Origin: Lumbricus rubellus
Lineage: Eukaryota > Annelida > Clitellata > Crassiclitellata > Lumbricidae
Assembly: GCA_945859605.1 (NCBI GenBank)
Contig: OX243816.1
Location: forward strand, 27,927,143-27,991,142
DNA length: 64,000 nucleotides
Direction: 5' to 3'
The notes below the pieces were generated by a model, which was given only the letters and a program-made list of their open reading frames with translations, was not told the DNA's origin and did not search any database. Of this stretch, positions 1 through 15,900 are shown piece after piece; position 1 is the stretch's first letter; each line of letters opens with the position of its first letter. A program made the position numbers and the translations under genes.

Positions 1-493
1 AGTGTCCTATCATTCCTATTCATATTCGGAATCCTATTCTTAGTTATGCCGCTCTTTCAGCATTTCTCTTTTTTTGTTATTGTTTTTTATAAGTGATTTG
101 GACAATGTGTGCATGCTTGTTGTTGAAGCCTCCTGCAGCAAAAGTGGACTATTATAACAAGTACTTCGATTGTTGCTAACTACTTTACTATTGGGCCAAA
201 TTCTACACCCAGCGCAAGCTGTAAAAAGAGTGAGCACTCTTTCACAAGTCTGTAGGAACGATGCTCAGACTGCTAGCATCTGCAATGGATTGCTTGGTGT
301 GGAGAGTGGGTGTTCAACTGTTCATGTATGTAGGTCCTGTATTACTCCTCGTCTTTGATGCTACGTGATCCAGAAACTCTGAACATTGTAATAAAAATTA
401 TCTCAAGATGGAAATTCCACTGCTTGGCTATGTGTATACCTCTGAGAGTTTGCCAGTTGAAACTCATTTAGTTATCTGAACACTGCTTACTTG

Positions 494-545
494 CAGGGCT
501 TAAAGTGTGGCAGGATGTCATGGACGGCGTCCGTGCACTTATTTT
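494..545. mobile_element. Solo left-end fragment of the 20237-21045 hAT-like family
   Basis: The stretch starts with CAGGGCTTAAAGTGT and continues through a segment containing CATGGACGGCGTCC and GCACTTATTTT. The same terminus and subterminal order begins the complete element at 20237. No matching right terminus (ACACTTTAAGCACTG) was found nearby, so this is a truncated copy. Confidence 0.6.
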
Positions 546-891
546 AAAATCTTGGAAAATTTGGCAAAATTAGTATACAGATGATAGCCAAAAGTTCAAA
601 TGCATTAGCAATTAGATAAGTTGACGCAACATACTAACTGTCACATCACATAAACTCACTCATGCGATACTATGACATAAGTTTGTACAGTCAAATACAC
701 CAATAGTCTGTCAGAAATTTACGATGTTGTGCATCCCACAATACATTAAACCAATTCTATAGCAATAATATGGAGTATCAGTAATCCTAAAAGTAACAAT
801 TTTTTAGAGTATGGGCCACGGAGTATTCTTTTGGCCTGTTGTGCAAAAAATAACCACACTGTGATATGGAACAACGAAATTTTGTCTGCTT

Positions 892-897
892 TTTATT
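892..897 (-). promoter_or_regulatory. Candidate polyadenylation signal of the MTHFD1-type gene
   Basis: TTTATT on the plus strand reads AATAAA on the minus strand, about 100 bases after the stop codon at 996-998. Position and hexamer fit a short 3' UTR; transcript data would be needed to confirm use. Confidence 0.45.
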
Positions 898-995
898 ATT
901 CTGAGTCGGCAAAGTGAGCAGAGAATTTATTAGTTTAAAATATATGACATATCCTTTGAGTTTTCATTGCTGTACTCTCTTTTCACTTTCATCGC

Positions 996-3900
996 TTAGA
1001 AAAGACCTTGAATGTCGAGCGTCTTTACATCAATGTCAATGTCGTAGATGCATGGTCGTGTTGGAAGGCCAGGCATCGTCGGCATCTAAGTTTGACGAAG
1101 AAACAACGACAAATTTTTGAAAGAGCAGCCGCAGTAATGCACTGCGTAGAATGCAGTACATGTAATCAATCAATGGTCGTCAACAGGGGGGGGGGGTTAC
1201 ATTCTAGTCATCTGACAGTTGATTTTATTCAGCGCCATTAACAATCGACATCAGATCATTTTCTGCCATAAATAAAATTGATATCAGTAGAAACCAAGAA
1301 CAAAGTTGATATGGGAACTGTTTCGAGACATAATCCAATCAGCAGCTTAGTGAAGCACAAGCAAAAAGGCAATTTTAAAGTGAGTATAGTCCAGTGATGT
1401 AGTCCTAAAAAATGAAGTGGGGGAACGCTCTTTATGAAGTGGGGGGACGCTCTTTATTATAATAATATTAGTAGTAGTATTACCATTAATATTCCATTAT
1501 CCCTGGAAAAAAGTGGGGGGATGGCGTCCCCCCGCCCCCCCCCCCCCCCACTACACCACTGGTATAGTCAGAAAAAGTCAATCACAAGAGAATGAAAACA
1601 GTGCAACACTTAAAAGGAAGAATAATAATTTTTTCCATTATTTCAAGTTGGTACACTGCACAATTCGTACTATTAAAGGACGATCACAGGATATTATAGG
1701 GGTTGACTTTAACTGTTTGGCAGCCATATAAGGCACCCATCATGTCCCACTGCTCACTGTAGCAATGACATATGGCATATGAAAGGCTGAGTTGACTTTG
1801 GGAGGGTAGCAGGAAATGATCCTACTTCTGAGCTGATCTGCTCTTCATAACAGAGTTTTACCCTCTCCCAAACACAAGCTAGGACTTGATTTGAAAGTGC
1901 AGAGCCAAAGGATTTGCACAAAAGCATTTCCAAAGATTGACAGTTTGAAAGACCTTTGTCTAAAACTTGCTACCTCCTTAAGCGTAATTTTGTCTTTAAG
2001 TATACGCAGATAAATATCTTTTATATACTTTAAATAATGAAGGTTGCGACACATAATAGAATGTCATTTTAAATCATACTTACAGTTCCAACAAGTGGGT
2101 AGACAAATCCAGCCCCCACACTGGCCCGGGCATCGCGAATCGGCAGAACAAAACCAGTCGGTACACCCTTCAGGTTTGGATCATGGGAAAGTGACAAGTG
2201 GGTCTTAGCCATGCAGATCGGAAGGTCATTGAAACCCTAGATACAGCAGAGAACAAATTTACAGTAAAACACATCATTGTATCAGATTTAGATGAACAAT
2301 TGGCCAAGTTAAAACAAGCTAGATAGCCTACTCAAGACAAGCTGTAACTGACTCTATGTGAACTCAAGTCATCATGAATTAATACATGTAATGCAAATGC
2401 TGTTTGATGATAATCATCATTGTATACACATGTCAAAACAAGAAGACTGTAATTGCAAAAATTATGCATGCATTAAATCAATAACTGAGAAATAAACTGA
2501 AAAATTCTTGACAACTAAAAAAAAAACGATAACCGGAATAACCAGAAAAGCTGTTAACATCAGAGTGATTGCTAAAATATAATGCAGAGCTTCCATAAAT
2601 ATGATAATAATAATAATTTCCTTTATTGAACAATCAAACCGGTTGACAGACCAACCGCAATCAGTTACAGTGTACTGTTAAGCAATTGAAGCAATTCACA
2701 AGAATACAATTCACAAATCTTATCTACAAACAGAGTAAAAAAAACATGAACATTTGAGTCTGACAGTAACCACAAGACTTCACTAAAGTTCTGTTACAGA
2801 ACCAAAATATCTCAAACCTGCTTTTCGAATTCAGCGTGCTATCCGAATAACTACCTGTCGCTTGAAGAGTTCGATTCGTTTCTGCGCATCTGGCAACAGT
2901 TCGATGTCATCAGCGCCGTAGATTGTTTTCGCAATTATTCGAATCTTCTCTTCCAGCGGCAACTTCAATCAAAAACAAATTTAAACTTTATAAAAAGCTA
3001 AAAGCCAATTTACAAACAAAACAAGCATTTGTTCGAGGACGGCACTCTTTCTCAGAATGCTTTGTGCCTGAAAATATGCATAATTTTTATCAAGATCTAG
3101 TGATGCATTATTAAGTACAGTGCAGACTTGTTAACACAAAGTTGTTAGGAGACATGCCTTGTTATACAGTTGATAAAACAGGCTTGAGTGCAGTTCATGT
3201 ATGGTGCATTAACCAGTGCGGTGCGTTAGCAGAATGCTGTGTAAATCAAAAACGAGTTCACACTGCAGCATATACTTGACATGGTTTATTGAAGGCACTC
3301 CATGCACCTCCAGACAGATGTTACAAGACCTTTTTGGTAAAATTTTTATCAACCTTCCATGTGCATCTTGAAGCCACTAAGAAGCCATACTGGTATACGT
3401 ACAAACGTCCTACATATTTAATGTGTTAGAGCCACAAAATACGTTGAGAGCTCAATTCTACACATGACGAATGCATTCTTATGTACTTGACAGTTTTCCT
3501 GGAAGAGGTACCAGCCACATGTATTATAATAAAACATACATCTTCTGGCAACCAAATTTTCTCGTACTTTGGAATGCAAATTAAAATAACACAGGAACTG
3601 CTATGATCATAACAGATCATAGCATGAAGATAACAGAGGAACTGCTATGATCATAACAGATGCTTAAGGTACAACAGGATGTTGACTGAGTCTAGAAGAA
3701 TACCTGAAGGTCATAGAGGAACTTGAAGTTGCTCGGCTGGTTCGTTGCTTTCTCAACGGCCTCAGCGAGATCCGAAGCACCCTCTCCTCCCAACGCCCAG
3801 TGGTTACAGATGACTGCATCAAATGCACCAGCCTCCTTTGCCAGCCTCTGCACCAATTCCAACTCATTCTTTGTATCAGACCTTAACACAACATCAAAAC

Positions 3901-6900
3901 AGCATATGTAAGCTCCCGCTGACCTCTAGACAACAGCTACCAAACAATAATCAATCCACAGCTTACAGCTTACTTGTCACAGCACAACAAGTCCAACATA
4001 ATGTAATCTGATCGAGCAACTTCTATAGTAGAGGTTCTTGACCTTTTTCCATGGATGAAACAAAAAATCTTACAACAAAATTGGAAACACACTGGTTAAG
4101 AACCTCTGTTCTATAGCACCATTACCATAATACCAAACTGAAGTCAAAATCAAGCACTATATTCAATTGCTGACACTAGATTCAATTAAAAAAAGCCATA
4201 GAAATCAGAAGTTAGGCTACAGTGGTTAAACAATATTGGTATTATACAAACAAGTGTCACATGCTGAATAATTACACTACACAAATACACTAAAATGAGG
4301 AAAGTGAGAGTCTAAAGTTCTGATGCAAAGTAGATCTGCTGGCAATAAACCAACCATCACTCAATTTTCATTTGAAAATGTTAAGCATAATCCAAATTCA
4401 GTCAAAAGAAATACAATGCACAAAGTAGGAAAGTTTAAAAAATCAACAACACCAGCTTAGAATTCGAAATCTTACTCAAATTGATTGAGAGCAACCACAA
4501 CAGGGACGCCAAACTGAAGTGCATTTTCAATCTGCTTCTTCAGATTACAAATTCCCTTTTCGACAAGATCAAGATTCTAATACACACAAGCAAAAAACAA
4601 ATAATGATTCTTCGTAAAATAAGAGCTTCTCTTACTGTACAAAAAACGAGATAATGTATTCAAACATCAACACATGAATAAGCAACTGAAGAACTGCAGC
4701 TAGGAACATATATCCAACTGACAGCATAAGTACTAGTATACACATCCAAAGCATAGTACCGAACTCACACTGACTCATTGCACTGAAAGAAGAGTGTACT
4801 TCACTACGATGCAAATAAGTTTACTGGAAACAAAGCACATTGACCAGCAACTGAATAACTGTAACTTGTAACAGAATTCTGTTGGTCCTTTGCTGTGGAA
4901 TGATCTTCCCATCATAACTCGTGCTCAGACCTGCTTCTGCACATTCTCTGAAGAATTCTTTTCAAGGGTTCTTTGCCCTGGAAGCGCCTCTGAATAGATT
5001 GTACTTTCATAGATGCTAATTAAGTTCACAAATGGAATAGAATTCCAACCGATAAAGAACAACATCAAAGGAACCAAAGAAACTCAGAATATTAATCATT
5101 CTCTGTGTCGGCAAGTGAACAGGCAAGCAAGTGTCTGTATATGGAAAGCAAGCCGGGTTTTACATAGCTTTGAAATGTCATCCATTTACTCTGTAACTTT
5201 CAAAGAGAAACTCTAAAGAGACAACCCTTACTGTGTTTTACCTCTTGTATATACTCAGGTGGTAGTGGGACACCAGCGGTGACAGTGGGACCACCACCAT
5301 GCATCTTCAGCGCTCGCACAGTTGCCACGAGGACAACTGCATTTGGCACCAAGCCAGAATAGCGGCACTTAATGTTGAAGAACTTCTCCATTCCAATATC
5401 AGCACCAAAACCTGCCTCAGTAACTATAGAAGAACACAAATGAGAAGAACACACATAAAGATTTACATGCTACTACAAATGTATCCATGTAAAAATGTCC
5501 AAGCAAGAAAACTTAGGCACATTTATTTAGAAGAAGAGCAATGCTCTAAGCTAGTTTGAAAGACAGCCACGGTTTAAGCATTCGGGACTTCAAATTTCCT
5601 AGTCTTGGCACACGAGACTAACAGTGTACAATCAGTCTACTACAAATGTATCCATATAAAAATGTCGAAGCAAAAAAACTTACGGTACATACATTTATTT
5701 ACAAGTTACTTTAAAAGACAACCAGGATAAGCATTCGTGACTTCAATTTCCTAGCCTTGATATATGAGTGCAGATGAAAAATCATATAATCAAAAGTCTG
5801 ATTTCCCACCAACAGTGTACACTGTAGTAATACTAAGTTCACTAGTCGGCCAAGGTAAATCAGATATCTCAGACCTCCAGTGCAATTGATTAAAAAAGGA
5901 CAGACTTTTAAAAAAACCAATGCATTTTAAAATGCTTTTCTTACCAACATAACCTTTTTCTCCAACCAGTTTCAGGGCAATCTTATCTGCAAGAATAGAC
6001 GAGTTGCCATGTGCAATGTTGGCAAATGGACCAGCATGAACAAACACAGGAGTACCCTGAAGCAAAACAATCGGACAATATACTGAAAATGCAGACAGAG
6101 TCTAGCACATTCACAACAAGAATTGCTGGATGACAAGTTTAGAGTTCATGCAGAATTGAGGATGAGGAATGATGCAGAAGGGAACAATGACCGGTAACTA
6201 AACTGTCCGAAATGCGGTAAACTCACGATGACAAAAAAAAATACATCAGCAAAAGAAACAATCCAAACTTGCAAGAATTTTTGGCAAATCTGCTTATATA
6301 CAAATAATGCACCAAACTGGTAGAGACAGCAGTCAACTTACAGTATAGCTTCTAACATGCAACGGAATTACAACATACAATGCACAGTAAACATTGTTTC
6401 ATCAATTGGTTGTATGATTATGAAAATATTTAGTGAATTGTAATGTAATTATTGTGAATTGTAACAAACCTCAAGCGTCTGCATGAGGTTAGGCCTGATA
6501 GCGTCTTTCATGAGGACAGCCAATGCGCCACTGATGCCAAGATCGTCAGCCGTGACTGGTACCCCGCTTCTGCTGGAAGCGACAACCATCTTCCCAAGTC
6601 GCTCTCTCATATCCGCCATGCTGCTTGTTAAGGCAAGGACAGCCATGATCTCGCTAGCAACCGTTATGTCAAAGTTACACTATAACAAAAGATATAAAAT
6701 AAATAAATAGTAGTAACTGATTATCCAGATGATTATATTCCATCAATATTGCTAAATAGCTGCATATTAATGTTAGACTCCACAGGCCTGATAAAAGGCT
6801 TGTCAGAAAGGTGTATGAAAGGACGGCATACCGCCCTGACCGTCTACCATCTCTATATCATGCGACCGGTATACCAACCATGGCTGTTCTGATGTTCCAG

Positions 6901-9900
6901 CAGAGCATATCTTTGATGCTGCAGAGATTTTCGGATTTCTTAAGCGCATACTGGTAGTTATGACTAACTTTCAACATCACAATGCACAAGCAAGATAGTA
7001 ACCAAAAACCTCAAACCAATCAAATGGGGTAATAAAGACAGTTCCACTTTTCTGAAATCACAACTGGCTATAAGTGCAGAAGTAGGCAATGGAAGTTTAA
7101 GCAAGACGTCACAGGGATAGCTCGGTCTTTGGTGGCTGGATTATGCAAAAAATGTTTAACCCTTTGATGCCGAGAGTGTAGTAAAATGTATGGGAAATCC
7201 TATACCCTCCGGCATTAAAGGGTTAAAGGCAATATTATTTACAGATTACTTTTGCTCATCCATATATTTAATGGAAGTAAACATTTCTTGGCATAGAAAA
7301 CCAGGTAAAAACTGTCTACTGGTGTAAATCTTGCATTTCTTTACCCTTTAACGACCAGCTGCACATTTTTCCCATACATTTTAGTACATGCTGGTCGTTA
7401 AAGGGCTAACCATCTGCTTTGAAGAAAACTATTTGAAGAATATCATTTTGCAGATAGATCAGTGAAGTGCAAAAATCTTTCAAAGACTGAATACATTTAA
7501 AAAATTAAAAAATAAGCAGAGTAAAATAATATTCATATTACCTGTCTTTCGTAGCCCTTTTCAGTTGGAGACTGGCCAATGGTTATCTTACGTAAAAATC
7601 TGTCATTTGTGTCAAGAACTATAATGACAAAAGCAAATCAAGAGAAAATGTCCACAAAATCCAAAAACATTTTAAGAAATAAAGAGTAAAGACATGCATA
7701 CAAGCAAATTCTTGTCAATCTACTCAACGAAAATTGGCATCGTGCATTCTGGTCATAACCTAACTGCACTCACGTTTCTTTGACGAAACTAAGATAGTCA
7801 ATATGACGTAATCTGTCGATGTTGAGTACGGTGCTAAGCTAATCCTTGAGAAGGCATCGAAAAAGATGATTTGCGGTGAAGTGTAGTCTGGTTAACCCAT
7901 TCCCGCCGGAATTGTTCCGATACCTATTGGGTTTATCGGGTCACCCAATCCGGCGGGAAAGAGTTAAAGACTTGGAAGCAATTGGGGAACTGTATCGAAT
8001 GATGCTAGATTGGTTTAAGTGATTATTTAAGGTGTTAAAGCCATGCAACTATGTTGATAAAAAAAATCACAACTACACAGATGGAGCCGATTCTTCATGC
8101 CTCTAGTCAGTACAAGAGAACAGTGAATTCAACGGAAGATGCTAGCAACAACAGAACAAGAAATTCAAAATATAGGGCTTGCCAGAACTGCTAAGACAAT
8201 AGCAAACAAGGACAATGTGAAAATAACAAGTTCTACAAAAAGGAATCAACTAGTGTGAGGTAGAGTGGCACATAGTATCTTTCATCTATAAGATTAATGA
8301 TATGCTGGCATACATAGTTAGTGAACTTCATAATTGATACAATGCATGCATAACTGTATTATTTACTGAATGCATGTTAACCATTTGATTGACAATTGAA
8401 CTGCAATAAACCATTTTAAAATTAAATGGTGACTAATGTAAGCATAGCCTATTTCTGTATGTCGTGATTCATGGAATTTACAAGTGGCAGAGCAGGATCC
8501 AGTCCCATACCTACAGGTACGTCGCATCATCCATGATTTAAACTCCAGATGGCATTTAAGTTTCAATCTATAACAAGAGAGAAGTAGGAAACAGACATAA
8601 GAAAAGTTCCATTCTTTTCTCAATGCTATCACCTAGTTTACCATGACATTGTGGGGGTTTCTACTCACTTTTGAAAGTGGAAAGCAAATTCAACAAAACA
8701 TTTCAAATAGCCTATAACACTCTGAGAGCCTACCTCTCTGCCAGGTAATTGTATCAGGATCGATGTCAAGTCTAACAAATCTTGTGACTTCTTCATCTGT
8801 CAATTCATCCGGATTTGTCTTCGTTATTCCCAATTTCTACGAAAAAGCATTCAATCAACAAAAAGTGTACTTCAGACTTTCCCGAGGTTCAAGATTCCTG
8901 TGGTTATCATTTCGCACTAGTTAGTAAACAGTCTCGTCCACATCCACTAAAGTAGAATTGTTAATTGAAAATGGCCATAAAACTTGACAATTCAGACAAA
9001 GATGCTTAAGTCAATTAATGTTAGTCAGAGAAAAAATCAAACATAACTAAAATGGATGAAATCTGTCAACACTACGTGTGATGAGACAAAATGGACGACA
9101 TTTGACCCAGTAAGACAAAGTCAAAAGGATGATGAATAAAACTTCATAATCACAAAGCATCTGCAGCAAAACATACTTCAATGTGTTACCCAAAGTTGGT
9201 TGCATAAGGTGCCAACACTGAACCCATTACCTGAAGCCTGGTCAGCTGGATCTTGGCGAATTCTCGATGTCCTTTCTTGGCAGGCACAAGACGACCATAG
9301 AGTGCTTTATCTGTTTGCGTGGCCTCGTGAAAGCGTCGGGCATCGATCTGAGCGGCCAAGAGATTGTTGGCAGCTGTTATGGCGTGGATGTCACCAGTCA
9401 GATGGAGATTGAACTCGTCCATAGGAATTACTTGAGCATATCCTCCTCCAGCAGCGCCACCTGGTAAACAAAATAATTAACCATTCTTTAGCCATGCAAC
9501 ATGTCATGATACTGATATTTTATTTTAACTAGGTGCTCTTTGTCTTAACTCTTCTGTTTTACAGTGCTGCAAGTTGTCTGATCAATAAAAAAACGCAGCA
9601 ACACCTGAAGTATATTCAGTATATTCACCTTTAATTCCAAAAGTGGGTCCCTGCGACGGTTGACGAACACAAGCGAACGTGTTTCTCTTCAGCTCAGAGC
9701 TGAGTGCTTGAGCGAGACCAATAGTTGTCGTGCTTTTACCCTCTCCAAGGGGTGTCGGAGTAATACTGGAGTTTAAATACACAAGTACAGTTTTTAAATT
9801 GATCCATCCATACAAATATGGCAACAGGAAAAATAATTTAACTGTAGAATGTAGATTATGTATTTAGACCTCTTAATTCAATCAACATTATTTTGTACAC

Positions 9901-12900
9901 ATTAATTCTGTACTATCTGGTCATATACAACGATAAAGAATTTATCAATTGGCATCATGTCAGCAATCAATCCACTGTCCTAGATCAGGAATTATATCAC
10001 CATAAATAACTGTCTACTTTAAGTTCTGCAATTGATGCAAACTCAGAAAAGTTGCGAACAAGTAAAATGTGTGTTGGAAGGCAAGGGCTCAAGCATATTG
10101 GTTACAATGCCACACAACTTTAACATGACTATACATCATTGACACATCAGTAAACAAAGATTTTGCAAATGTGCATAAAAGTTTGATTCACAGGCTGATT
10201 ATTGATTATATGAATAGGTTTGCAAAGGTGAAAGAAATCGAGTTCCAATTCCACCAATTGAATTTATATACGATCATCTGAGGCCAGTAACTTCTACAAT
10301 GCTTACTTAGCCATGTCACAAAACGTGTATGTCAACCGCACCTCTGCCACTTGTGTCAGATTTGTACAAATAGACAATAACTTACAGTTTACAGTGCCAC
10401 AAACTTACTGTATGCATTCAAATGCACTAGGTTTTATTACTGAAATCAAAAGTAGTGCAGTTGAATGCTATTTAACTCCTCCAATCCTACCCGCATCAAC
10501 CCGAGAAATGCGCCTTGGTCATCTGTTTGCCTTCATAATTAGGACACTACGATTGGCTTGTAAGAAAGCCCAGAAATATTCCATGGAGCAAGACATAAGC
10601 ATTATTATGGCAGACATAATTTTCAGAAACAATGTGACACAATTTTCAGAAACAATGTGGCTACAACTACTTGCAAACCATTTTACAGGATTGTTGAATC
10701 ATGTTACTGGGAAGGAATCTTCTCCTCTAAGATCTCTTTGAACAGATGCAAATATAGAAAACATTCATGATTAGAAATACAATTCCATTACTAAATGAAA
10801 CACTAGGGATTAAAATCAAGATCATACCCAGTAACCACGATGTATTTGCCATTTGGTCTGTTTTCCAGACGGTCCAAGACTTGCAGTGAAACCTTAGCCT
10901 TCTTTTTGCCGTATGGGTCAACTTCCTCAGCAAGAAGTCCAACTTCAGAAGCCATATCCAAGATGTCCTTCGGTGTCTGTGCCTTTGCAATGTCTATGTC
11001 ACTGGATAACCCAAGAAGAAAAAATTAATCTAAGAGCAAACAACTAATGCAAAGAGAAATCGCATTTAAATGTTTACTGGGAAAGCCAACAGCTTGTCAC
11101 AAAGCAGTTAAATAATTAATGATTTAATTAATAATATCATTACCTAGTGTAACTGAAAGCTCTTTAAGTTATGTTGGAAGTTTAACTAATTATACTAACT
11201 TGTACTTATCTTCATAAATGAACAATCTTACAAACCTAGGAACAGGCGTCAGTCGCTTCAGTGGAAGATAACATATGCTCCAGCCAGCATTCTGCAATGA
11301 AAAAAATAAAATATATCACGAATTTAAGTCACACATTTTAAGCCTAAAGTTCAATATGAACAGACACTTTGGTATCTTTTGCAGTAGTTCTCAAAGTCTA
11401 ACTCACCAGATTATGTTTGGACATAGATTGCAGATATAGTAATTGAGGTATCTGCATTTAAACAACCATTGAAATGCAAAAATAAATGTGCGACAGACTT
11501 GAGAGAAGAAATTAGATGAAAACAAAGACAGATACAATAAAGTGTAACATAAAATTCACATGAACACCGTTAATACTTAAATATGCATAAACTTCTTCAA
11601 CAGATGAAAATTACAGGACATGAATAAATTTAAAAAGAACAGAACCTGCAGTTCCAGATCTTTTTTCGCACTCCTAAGAGTGTTACTCAGTAGCATTGCA
11701 ACTGTCATTGGACCAACTCCACCAGGAACAGGAGTGATCCAGGAAGCCACAGCACGTGCCTTCTCAAACTCCACATCACCGATCAAGCGATGACCAGACT
11801 TCTTAGTACTGTCTAGAGACATAAAAACATATGTCAATCAGGTTTAGTCAGAAGCGCAAAAATTAAAGACAAGGCAGTTTGTGATTAAATTGGAAAATAA
11901 GGTAACAAAGATGCAGCAACAAAAAGTTAGGTCACATAAAATCAACAAATGATGATCTCATAAATTCAGGGTCACGTCAAGGCTAGTGATCACCTTCCCA
12001 TAGCCCTCGTCTGACAACCCACCAGTCCAACACACATATTTATAACTGCAAGCCACTACAACTGCAGCACCCACCTTAAATCCGGCCAGAATAAACTGAA
12101 TTCTAATAAGTCAAGAGTAATGATGCCAATTATGACGACTACAGCACAAGGACTAATATAACTGATGCTGTGAATGTGCCGTCGATAAAACCACACCTGG
12201 CACAGAGTTAATGCCGCAGTCAATGATGACAGCTCCTGGCTTCACCCAATTACCCTTCACAAACTCTGGTTGCCCAATTGCCACCACTAGGATGTCACCC
12301 TCTCGAACCTAAACACAAACACCATCACACAAGTCAACTAACACCATAAAATAATACCATTTTAATCAAATTATTCTCCATACCAAAGCTTAGAAAGTTA
12401 AAATATCTAAAGACCATACTAATAGAATAAAAGTGTCATCTAACCCTGTGTGTTAAGGATGTTTAGTGTGACTCAGCATGTCCAATACCAAAAGCCTGTT
12501 CTAAACAGATATAAACAACTATTTAAATATTGATATTCCAAGATGTACCTTCATTGAATCTCAAATCTATAGTTTCAAAACTTATATAGGGCAAAATACT
12601 GATCAATTGAGGTACAACACTTCCTCTTAATGTCTTCAGCACAAGCCAGAAAGGTTTCTTATGGAATTCTCAGTACACAAATATACCAACCTTGAAAAAA
12701 TGCAATAAACATTTTCTACCAAGTCACATATCATCCAGCTCTTAACAATTTCTTACAAAAGTCCTTAATTTTACATGAATTTCCCATTACATTATATACA
12801 TAAATGGATCAAATAAAAGGTTTCATTTTCTAACTGATTAGGTCTATCAAAATTGGATTTCAAAAACTAGAAAAGACTCACAACATCAGGGAGGTTAACT

Positions 12901-15900
12901 GTCCGTGAATGGCAGACAGTAATTGTAGCATGGTTCCACATCAGAAGGCTGGCCATAGGAGCACCAACAATCTTACTTCTACCAACTATAACTGCTCTTT
13001 TCCCCTTGATTTCTATTCCTGCAAAAGGCAACAATATTTCCAATCTACTTTCAGGTTTGGATATAATTCAAGGTTATGCAGGGCATGGCAAACTCAGAAA
13101 TATCTGTCATGACAAGGTACAGCAATGAAAAATAAGTCTGGAAATATATAATTTTAGTCAATCAAGAACCAAAATCAACCAACTGCGCTTCTGAAAAGCA
13201 CAGCCAGGAGGACAACATAAATCTCAGAAGCAAATTCCTCAAATATACACACAGAAGCATGTCATGAAAACAGAAAAACTCCCCCCAAAAGAATTAAATC
13301 TATTAATATAATGGAAAAAATTTCTTAATATCTGAAAATTAATCGACCAAACCTGAGCGTTTGATCAGCTCCAGGCAACCCTGCGGAGTGCATGGAACGA
13401 CACAATCATCCAGCTCACCATGAGCAAGCTTGCCAGCGTTCAACGCATGCAACCTAGAGATACAAAGAGTCACAAATTTTAAAAAAGAAGATGTTTATAT
13501 TCATAACTACATAAACATTTCTAAATAAAAACTTGCTCAACAATTATCAGAAATTTTATTTTTTTAATTATATTAATTAAATTTCCTATTAAATGCAAGC
13601 TTATATTTTTACTAAGCCTAAATTTCATGAACTTATTTCTGGATTCTCACCTATTGGGTCTCAACATAAAGTTTTCAAGTCAAAATTTATGCATCAAGCG
13701 AAAATAATTATGAACTAAATGTACTAAAATAAATGTATGAAATGATAATCTAAATCAGTTTCTTTGTGCAAATACATATTTCCAATATTAATATTATTAT
13801 TATTAAATAAATTTTTAACGCGTGCAAGGTCACACAAAATGTGAATCTGAGGCGTGGAAGATTTTCTAATTAGTTAATAGTTAAGGAATTTTCTATTAAT
13901 TATTATTATTTTTTTATATAAACTGCTAAGATATTATTTCTGTTTGTATATTCAAACAATTGGAGCAATTTGTGAACACAAATCTTAAACGCCACAACAT
14001 CTACGGTTACAGAATCTTGAAGTCATCTTTCAGTCTACTTAAATGGTTCTCTATGTTTGCCCAACTTCAAACCCTGTAACAAAGGCATCAATTTATATCA
14101 AATCAGTTGCATTGTATAAAAATATAAAGACAAAACGTGTTGTTTATAGGTATATAGAAAATTGAAAATGAATAAAAACTCACCCATCAACATCCTTAGA
14201 TGGCAAGATGACGTTCAGGACTTTATCTGTGTTGATAGGCTGAACTGTGTCTAACGGAAGCTGATTAAAAACAATCATGCAGGTTTATCATTATGCATAA
14301 TCCTGCTACCCCCTCCACTCATTAATTTGTGTCTCAAACAAACATTCATAAATATAAATTTCTCCTTTTGCCATTTCTCCATTTGCAATACAGGACATGT
14401 GGCGTTGATTTCTCACAGTGCCCAATAAGTGGCTCTAAATAGCAAGTGTTGTATAAACTTTTGTCTGATTTGGTGCAATTTAAACAGCTGCAATGCTGCA
14501 TAGACTCATTGGACTGCACTTACTGTCAAACTCCATGTTACCAAACTTCCTATTTACAGTTTCGAAGACGAAATTAAAAACTTACCTATTTAAGTCACCT
14601 GTCAAAGACGAGTTACCACTAAAACTTTGGCGGTGGATTTATCTAAATGTTAACTTGCAGAACAATAATTGACTTACACTTCAGACATCATGTACATCAA
14701 ATCCAATCAAAATCTAGCAAACTACCATAATGTTCAACAAATCTCTTTAGAGTTAATTAAGAAACAAGTTACCTGAATGATCATTCCATGAATGCTTGAA
14801 TCTTCATTCAGCTTCTTAATTGCATTAGTTAGCTAAAATGACAAATTTGACAATGTATACATTCTTAATCAACTCCATGAGTAATTACTAGCACATGTGT
14901 ATCTGAAGACAGGTAAATTAACTTAAGTGCTGTTGATACAGATTTGTAACTTATTACGTATAACTTATTCTCAACAAGTTTTACAATCTAAACTTCAACA
15001 ACATCACTTAAAACAGTTAGACTTGGTTGGATTGTGTTGTCCATCAATAGATTTCTATTTTATTTAGATACATATTCTCGATAATGAAAAACTGAAGAAT
15101 AGATCATCATAATTATTCATCATCATTTGGCACCACAAATATTCACAAGCAAATCTGTAAAATAAGAATATCGGAGCCAAAATTAAGTTTCGTATCACAA
15201 TGATAACACAAAATGGCATCAATTGATATTTGTAAATATTGGAAGCTCTTGTCACAGAACAGAAATCATATTCCTGTGAATAGTCTGTCTGCAATCTTAA
15301 GAAACATTTATAAGAAGCAATAAATACCTCAATGACAGACACAAACGTTCTATTGAATTACAATGAATGTCTGTGAAGATACTGGCACAGTGCCATGTAA
15401 ACGTCATGCTTAATTCATTGCCTGAATTTCACCAATTTGGTCTCACCTCTTGTTCCGTGATTGTGTTTGGGAGACGAATGTTGGTCGCACGAATCCCGAT
15501 TTCTTCAGCAGCTCTGACCTTAGCTCGAATGTAAACATTGGAATCCTCTCTGTTGCCAACCTGTAGCAGTCATCATTTTCAAGTAAAGCAGCGCTGTAAT
15601 TTCACAAATCGTTAATAAGCATAACTATAAATTTTACGCAAATTCTATTCTACGAAATATATAATGTAAAAACCCTCTACCTGTAAGGTAATGCAATCAA
15701 TTGGATGGAGGGTCACATCACTATTATTCTGCAAATTCAACAGCTGAAGAAATAATTTCATCATTATAAGATCAATAGATGTTTGCCTGTACTAACAGAG
15801 GCAATAATTACCATTCAGACTAATTAGAACACTGCATCTAATTTTTTGGCAGTGTGCCTTTCAAATTAGGCGTAAAAAAAAGTGTTGTGTTTCCGGTAAC

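Larger units (their letters stand above)
1..995. other. 3' flank of the MTHFD1-type gene, no further gene seen
   Basis: This is the region downstream of the minus-strand MTHFD1-type gene. I see no convincing coding exon on either strand. It holds a candidate polyadenylation hexamer for the minus-strand gene at 892-897 and the left end of a repeat family at 494-545. Short open frames here have no recognisable composition or motif. Confidence 0.5.

Noticed and set aside
10313..10741. 142-codon open frame on the plus strand
   Set aside because: It lies in an intron of the MTHFD1-type gene on the opposite strand, has no recognisable motif, and the composition is that of surrounding A/T-rich intron.
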